A DNA stretch of 64,000 nucleotides from assembly GCA_020633675.1 (NCBI GenBank), contig JACKDE010000001.1:620001-684000 (forward strand), in the 5' to 3' direction. The translations under genes and the position numbers were made by a program. Below, piece after piece: positions 62,182 through 64,000 of the stretch (the first letter of the stretch is position 1; each line of letters starts with the position of its first letter). Origin of the DNA: Deferribacteres bacterium (GTDB lineage: Bacteria > Zhuqueibacterota > Zhuqueibacteria > Zhuqueibacterales > Geothermadaptataceae). The notes under the pieces were generated by a model that made no database searches, was not told where the DNA came from, and was given only the letters and a program-made list of their open reading frames with translations.

Positions 62182-62613
62182 ATGACTGCAAATCGAGAAG
62201 ACGAAAAAATGTACAAGCTGGTGCTGTCCAGCGAGGTCGAAAATGTCGAGAAAGTTGAAGAACTCACCGAGCGCATCACCAAGGGGATGAAATTTTCGGA
62301 AGACGAGCGGGACAGCATTGCCATCGCAGTGACGGAAGCGGTCAACAACGCGATCATACATGGCAACAAACTCGATCAAAGCAAAAGGGTACACCTGAGT
62401 ATCTCTGTGGTCAATAAGACCCTGACAGTGATCGTGAAGGACGAAGGCACCGGTTTCAATCCCGAGAAACTTCCTGATCCTCTCGATCCCGAGAACTTGC
62501 TGAAAGAGAGCGGCAGGGGCATTTTTATTCTAAAATCGCTTATGGATGATGTGATTTATGACTTTTCCGATAAAGGTACTGTATTGACGCTAATTAAGCA
62601 CAAATCTGATTAA
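62182..62613 (+). CDS. RsbW-like anti-sigma factor (serine kinase-type HATPase)
   Basis: The 143-residue protein is a single GHKL ATPase domain of the RsbW/SpoIIAB group: ERDSIAIAVTEAVNNAIIHG (N box), VIVKDEGTGFNPEKL (G1), ESGRGIFILKSLMDD (G2) and DKGTVLTLIKH. Such proteins bind a sigma factor or phosphorylate an anti-anti-sigma protein. The ATG at 62182 is supported by its position 10 bp after the preceding stop; a longer upstream frame overlaps the barrel gene. Its stop overlaps the next gene's ATG by 1 base (TAATG), so the next gene is likely its regulator. Confidence 0.92.
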   Translation: MTANREDEKMYKLVLSSEVENVEKVEELTERITKGMKFSEDERDSIAIAVTEAVNNAIIHGNKLDQSKRVHLSISVVNKTLTVIVKDEGTGFNPEKLPDPLDPENLLKESGRGIFILKSLMDDVIYDFSDKGTVLTLIKHKSD

Positions 62614-64000
62614 TGCTGCTTCAAAATCTGCTGACGGTCATTTATTTTGCCTGCGGCATTTTTCTTTTTTTGCTGGCCTGGCTGATCGTCCGCGAAAATC
62701 CTCGACAAACCATCAACCGGATACTTTCCGTACTGCTTTTTTTTGCAGCGATCGCAACCGTGCTGACAGCTTTTGGCTTTTTGATCGAAGAAAGCACGAG
62801 CATTAATCTCGATCGCACCACTCTTAACATCGCTTTTATTGCCTGGCAGCTTTTCTTTCCTCAACTCTTTCTGTTTGCTCTTGTCTTCCCGAGTCAAAGC
62901 AAAATTCTGAAATCACACCCACGGCTTTATATTCCGCTATATTTGCCACCAGTCATTCACATGTTGCTTTTATCGGTATTTGACAGTAGCGCAGGTATTG
63001 TTGGGTTAATCGACACAAAAAATTTGCTGCCAGCGCTCGGAATTATCTTTGAGCCGGTGCGACTGGTTATCGGCTTTTTTCTGTATGCGCTCAGTTTGCT
63101 GCGCGAATACCATTCTGAATATTTCGGCTTTGTTAATCTACTGTATATTGGCGCCGCGCTGATGATCATGCACATAAGTTATGCACGCATCACCAGTCCG
63201 CGCTTGCGAAGTCAAATTCGGCTGGTATTGTGGGGGGTTCGTGTCAGCACGGGATTGTATGCCATTTCGTTTCTTCTGCCAGAAATTTTGCGAATAGAGA
63301 TGGTCTGGTGGCACCCACATGTGCTGACCGTTATCGGATTGATTCTCGGCATTATCGCCATCACCTGGGCGATTATTCGGCACCAATTTCTGGAAATTCA
63401 ATATATCATTCGCCGTGGATTTATTGTCTCCGCGACTTCCGGACTGCTGGCAGGCGGCTACCTGCTGTTTTATGGGCAGGTCAACCGGCTGGCGCGTCTT
63501 GTTTTCAATGATAATGCTTCTTTGGTTCAAGCCTTACTGCTGATTTTTACGGTCATCGCATTTCAGCCGGTTCTGAATTTGGTTGAGTGGGCAGTCGATC
63601 GTTTATTTGGTAAGGGGTTGGGCGATAGCCAGGCAGCACTGCGCCAGCTCAGCCATGAGGTACTAACCCTGCTCGATCCGGTACAACTGCGTGAGCGCAT
63701 TGTCAACGGATTAAGTGAATCGATGTTGCTCGAGGTAGTCTATTTGCTTTTGCCGTCACGAAATGATGACTTTGAAGCTCCTGCTGCGACCGAGACGGGC
63801 AAAGCATATTCGTTACCGCGCCACTCGGATGCGGTCAGCATTTTATATGAGGAGCGCCGTCCTGTTTACGTTTCTGAGCTGTTTTTGCAAAAAAAGGATG
63901 ACGAGCTGTTTCGGGAAACTCTGAGGCAGCGCGTGCATTTGCTGGTACCCCTTTGCCATCGAGGCCGGTTGTTAGGTGTTTTAGCAATTGGTCGCAAAAT
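62613..64000 (+). CDS. multi-spanning membrane sensor with GAF-like domain (C-terminus cut by window)
   Basis: The frame is open from the ATG at 62613 to the window end, about 462 codons. Residues 1-310 form seven to nine hydrophobic helices (LLTVIYFACGIFLFLLAWLI, VIGLILGIIAITWAIIR, ALLLIFTVIAFQPVLNLVEW) resembling the 7TM sensors of kinases or phosphatases. A GAF-like domain begins near 335 (LRQLSHEVLTLLDPVQLRER, QRVHLLVPLCHRGRLLGVLA). The effector is outside the window. Since it is coupled to an RsbW-like protein, a SpoIIE-type PP2C phosphatase is the most likely C-terminus; a histidine kinase is the alternative. Confidence 0.8.
   Translation, partial: MLLQNLLTVIYFACGIFLFLLAWLIVRENPRQTINRILSVLLFFAAIATVLTAFGFLIEESTSINLDRTTLNIAFIAWQLFFPQLFLFALVFPSQSKILKSHPRLYIPLYLPPVIHMLLLSVFDSSAGIVGLIDTKNLLPALGIIFEPVRLVIGFFLYALSLLREYHSEYFGFVNLLYIGAALMIMHISYARITSPRLRSQIRLVLWGVRVSTGLYAISFLLPEILRIEMVWWHPHVLTVIGLILGIIAITWAIIRHQFLEIQYIIRRGFIVSATSGLLAGGYLLFYGQVNRLARLVFNDNASLVQALLLIFTVIAFQPVLNLVEWAVDRLFGKGLGDSQAALRQLSHEVLTLLDPVQLRERIVNGLSESMLLEVVYLLLPSRNDDFEAPAATETGKAYSLPRHSDAVSILYEERRPVYVSELFLQKKDDELFRETLRQRVHLLVPLCHRGRLLGVLAIGRK

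Noticed and set aside
1..64000. CRISPR array or prophage
   Set aside because: No regularly spaced direct repeats, cas genes, capsid, terminase or integrase genes were seen anywhere in the window.

Overview
The window looks like a chromosomal stretch of a Gram-negative, polysaccharide-degrading bacterium of the FCB (Fibrobacteres-Chlorobi-Bacteroidetes) type, probably a deep candidate lineage such as KSB1 or Calditrichota. Three things point there: several outer-membrane barrel proteins and lipoproteins; an 'NYPNPF...SGVYF'-type FlgD/T9SS-like C-terminal domain on a secreted lyase; and a gluzincin/TolB-propeller/surface-antigen fusion. The assignment is inference from gene content only. GC content is near 50 percent. 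Coding density is high, with one tRNA and one intact insertion sequence.

Layout. 1-3.2 kb (minus): a GH113-like glycosidase that runs off the window edge, behind a secreted serine hydrolase. 3.6-6.7 kb (plus): a coupled pair of M16 proteases, the first catalytic and the second inactive-looking. 6.7-10.8 kb (minus): an Mla/Mce phospholipid transport operon (MlaE, MlaF, MlaD) followed by a sensor histidine kinase. 11.2-15.9 kb: a PhoD-like phosphatase lipoprotein, then a coupled barrel and coiled-coil pair on the other strand. 16-19.4 kb: a PRMT-like methyltransferase, mtnA and a TPR lipoprotein with a clear terminator, then tRNA-Val(CAC). 19.9-27.3 kb (plus): the gluzincin-propeller-barrel protein, a PQQ-propeller lipoprotein, a PEGA protein, a degenerate histidine kinase, a small membrane protein and RadC. 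27.6-34.8 kb: a heparinase-like secreted lyase, a short asparaginase, and an L-rhamnose module (isomerase plus aldolase/dehydrogenase fusion, no kinase seen). 34.8-39.6 kb (minus): SIMPL, DUF819, MscL and an S9 peptidase.

39.8-49.2 kb is the most accessory part. It holds an amidohydrolase lacking its usual metal-site motif, an intact 982-bp IS982-family element with a 7-bp target duplication, a GIY-YIG protein, a PagL-like enzyme, a CBM9/DUF5916 outer-membrane protein, a GH109-like secreted glycosidase, about 850 bp without a recognisable gene, and a decayed propeller gene with a stop codon in its signal peptide. Copies of a short dispersed repeat flank the IS region, and a degraded copy lies upstream of the lyase.

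49.2-57.1 kb (all minus) carries a translationally coupled glycan cluster (flippase, glucuronyl C5-epimerase-like protein, glycosyltransferase), a response regulator, a NUDIX hydrolase, a cytochrome P450 and a DUF3078 protein. 57.6-64 kb (all plus) carries a fused prenol kinase/DUF92 protein, a DivIC/FtsB-like protein, DUF502, a large barrel protein, an RsbW-like anti-sigma factor and a multi-spanning sensor cut by the window end. The AT-rich divergent region between these two blocks has two copies of an 18-bp repeat, each containing a perfect DnaA box, which makes it the most unusual non-coding stretch in the window. No CRISPR array, rRNA or convincing riboswitch was seen.
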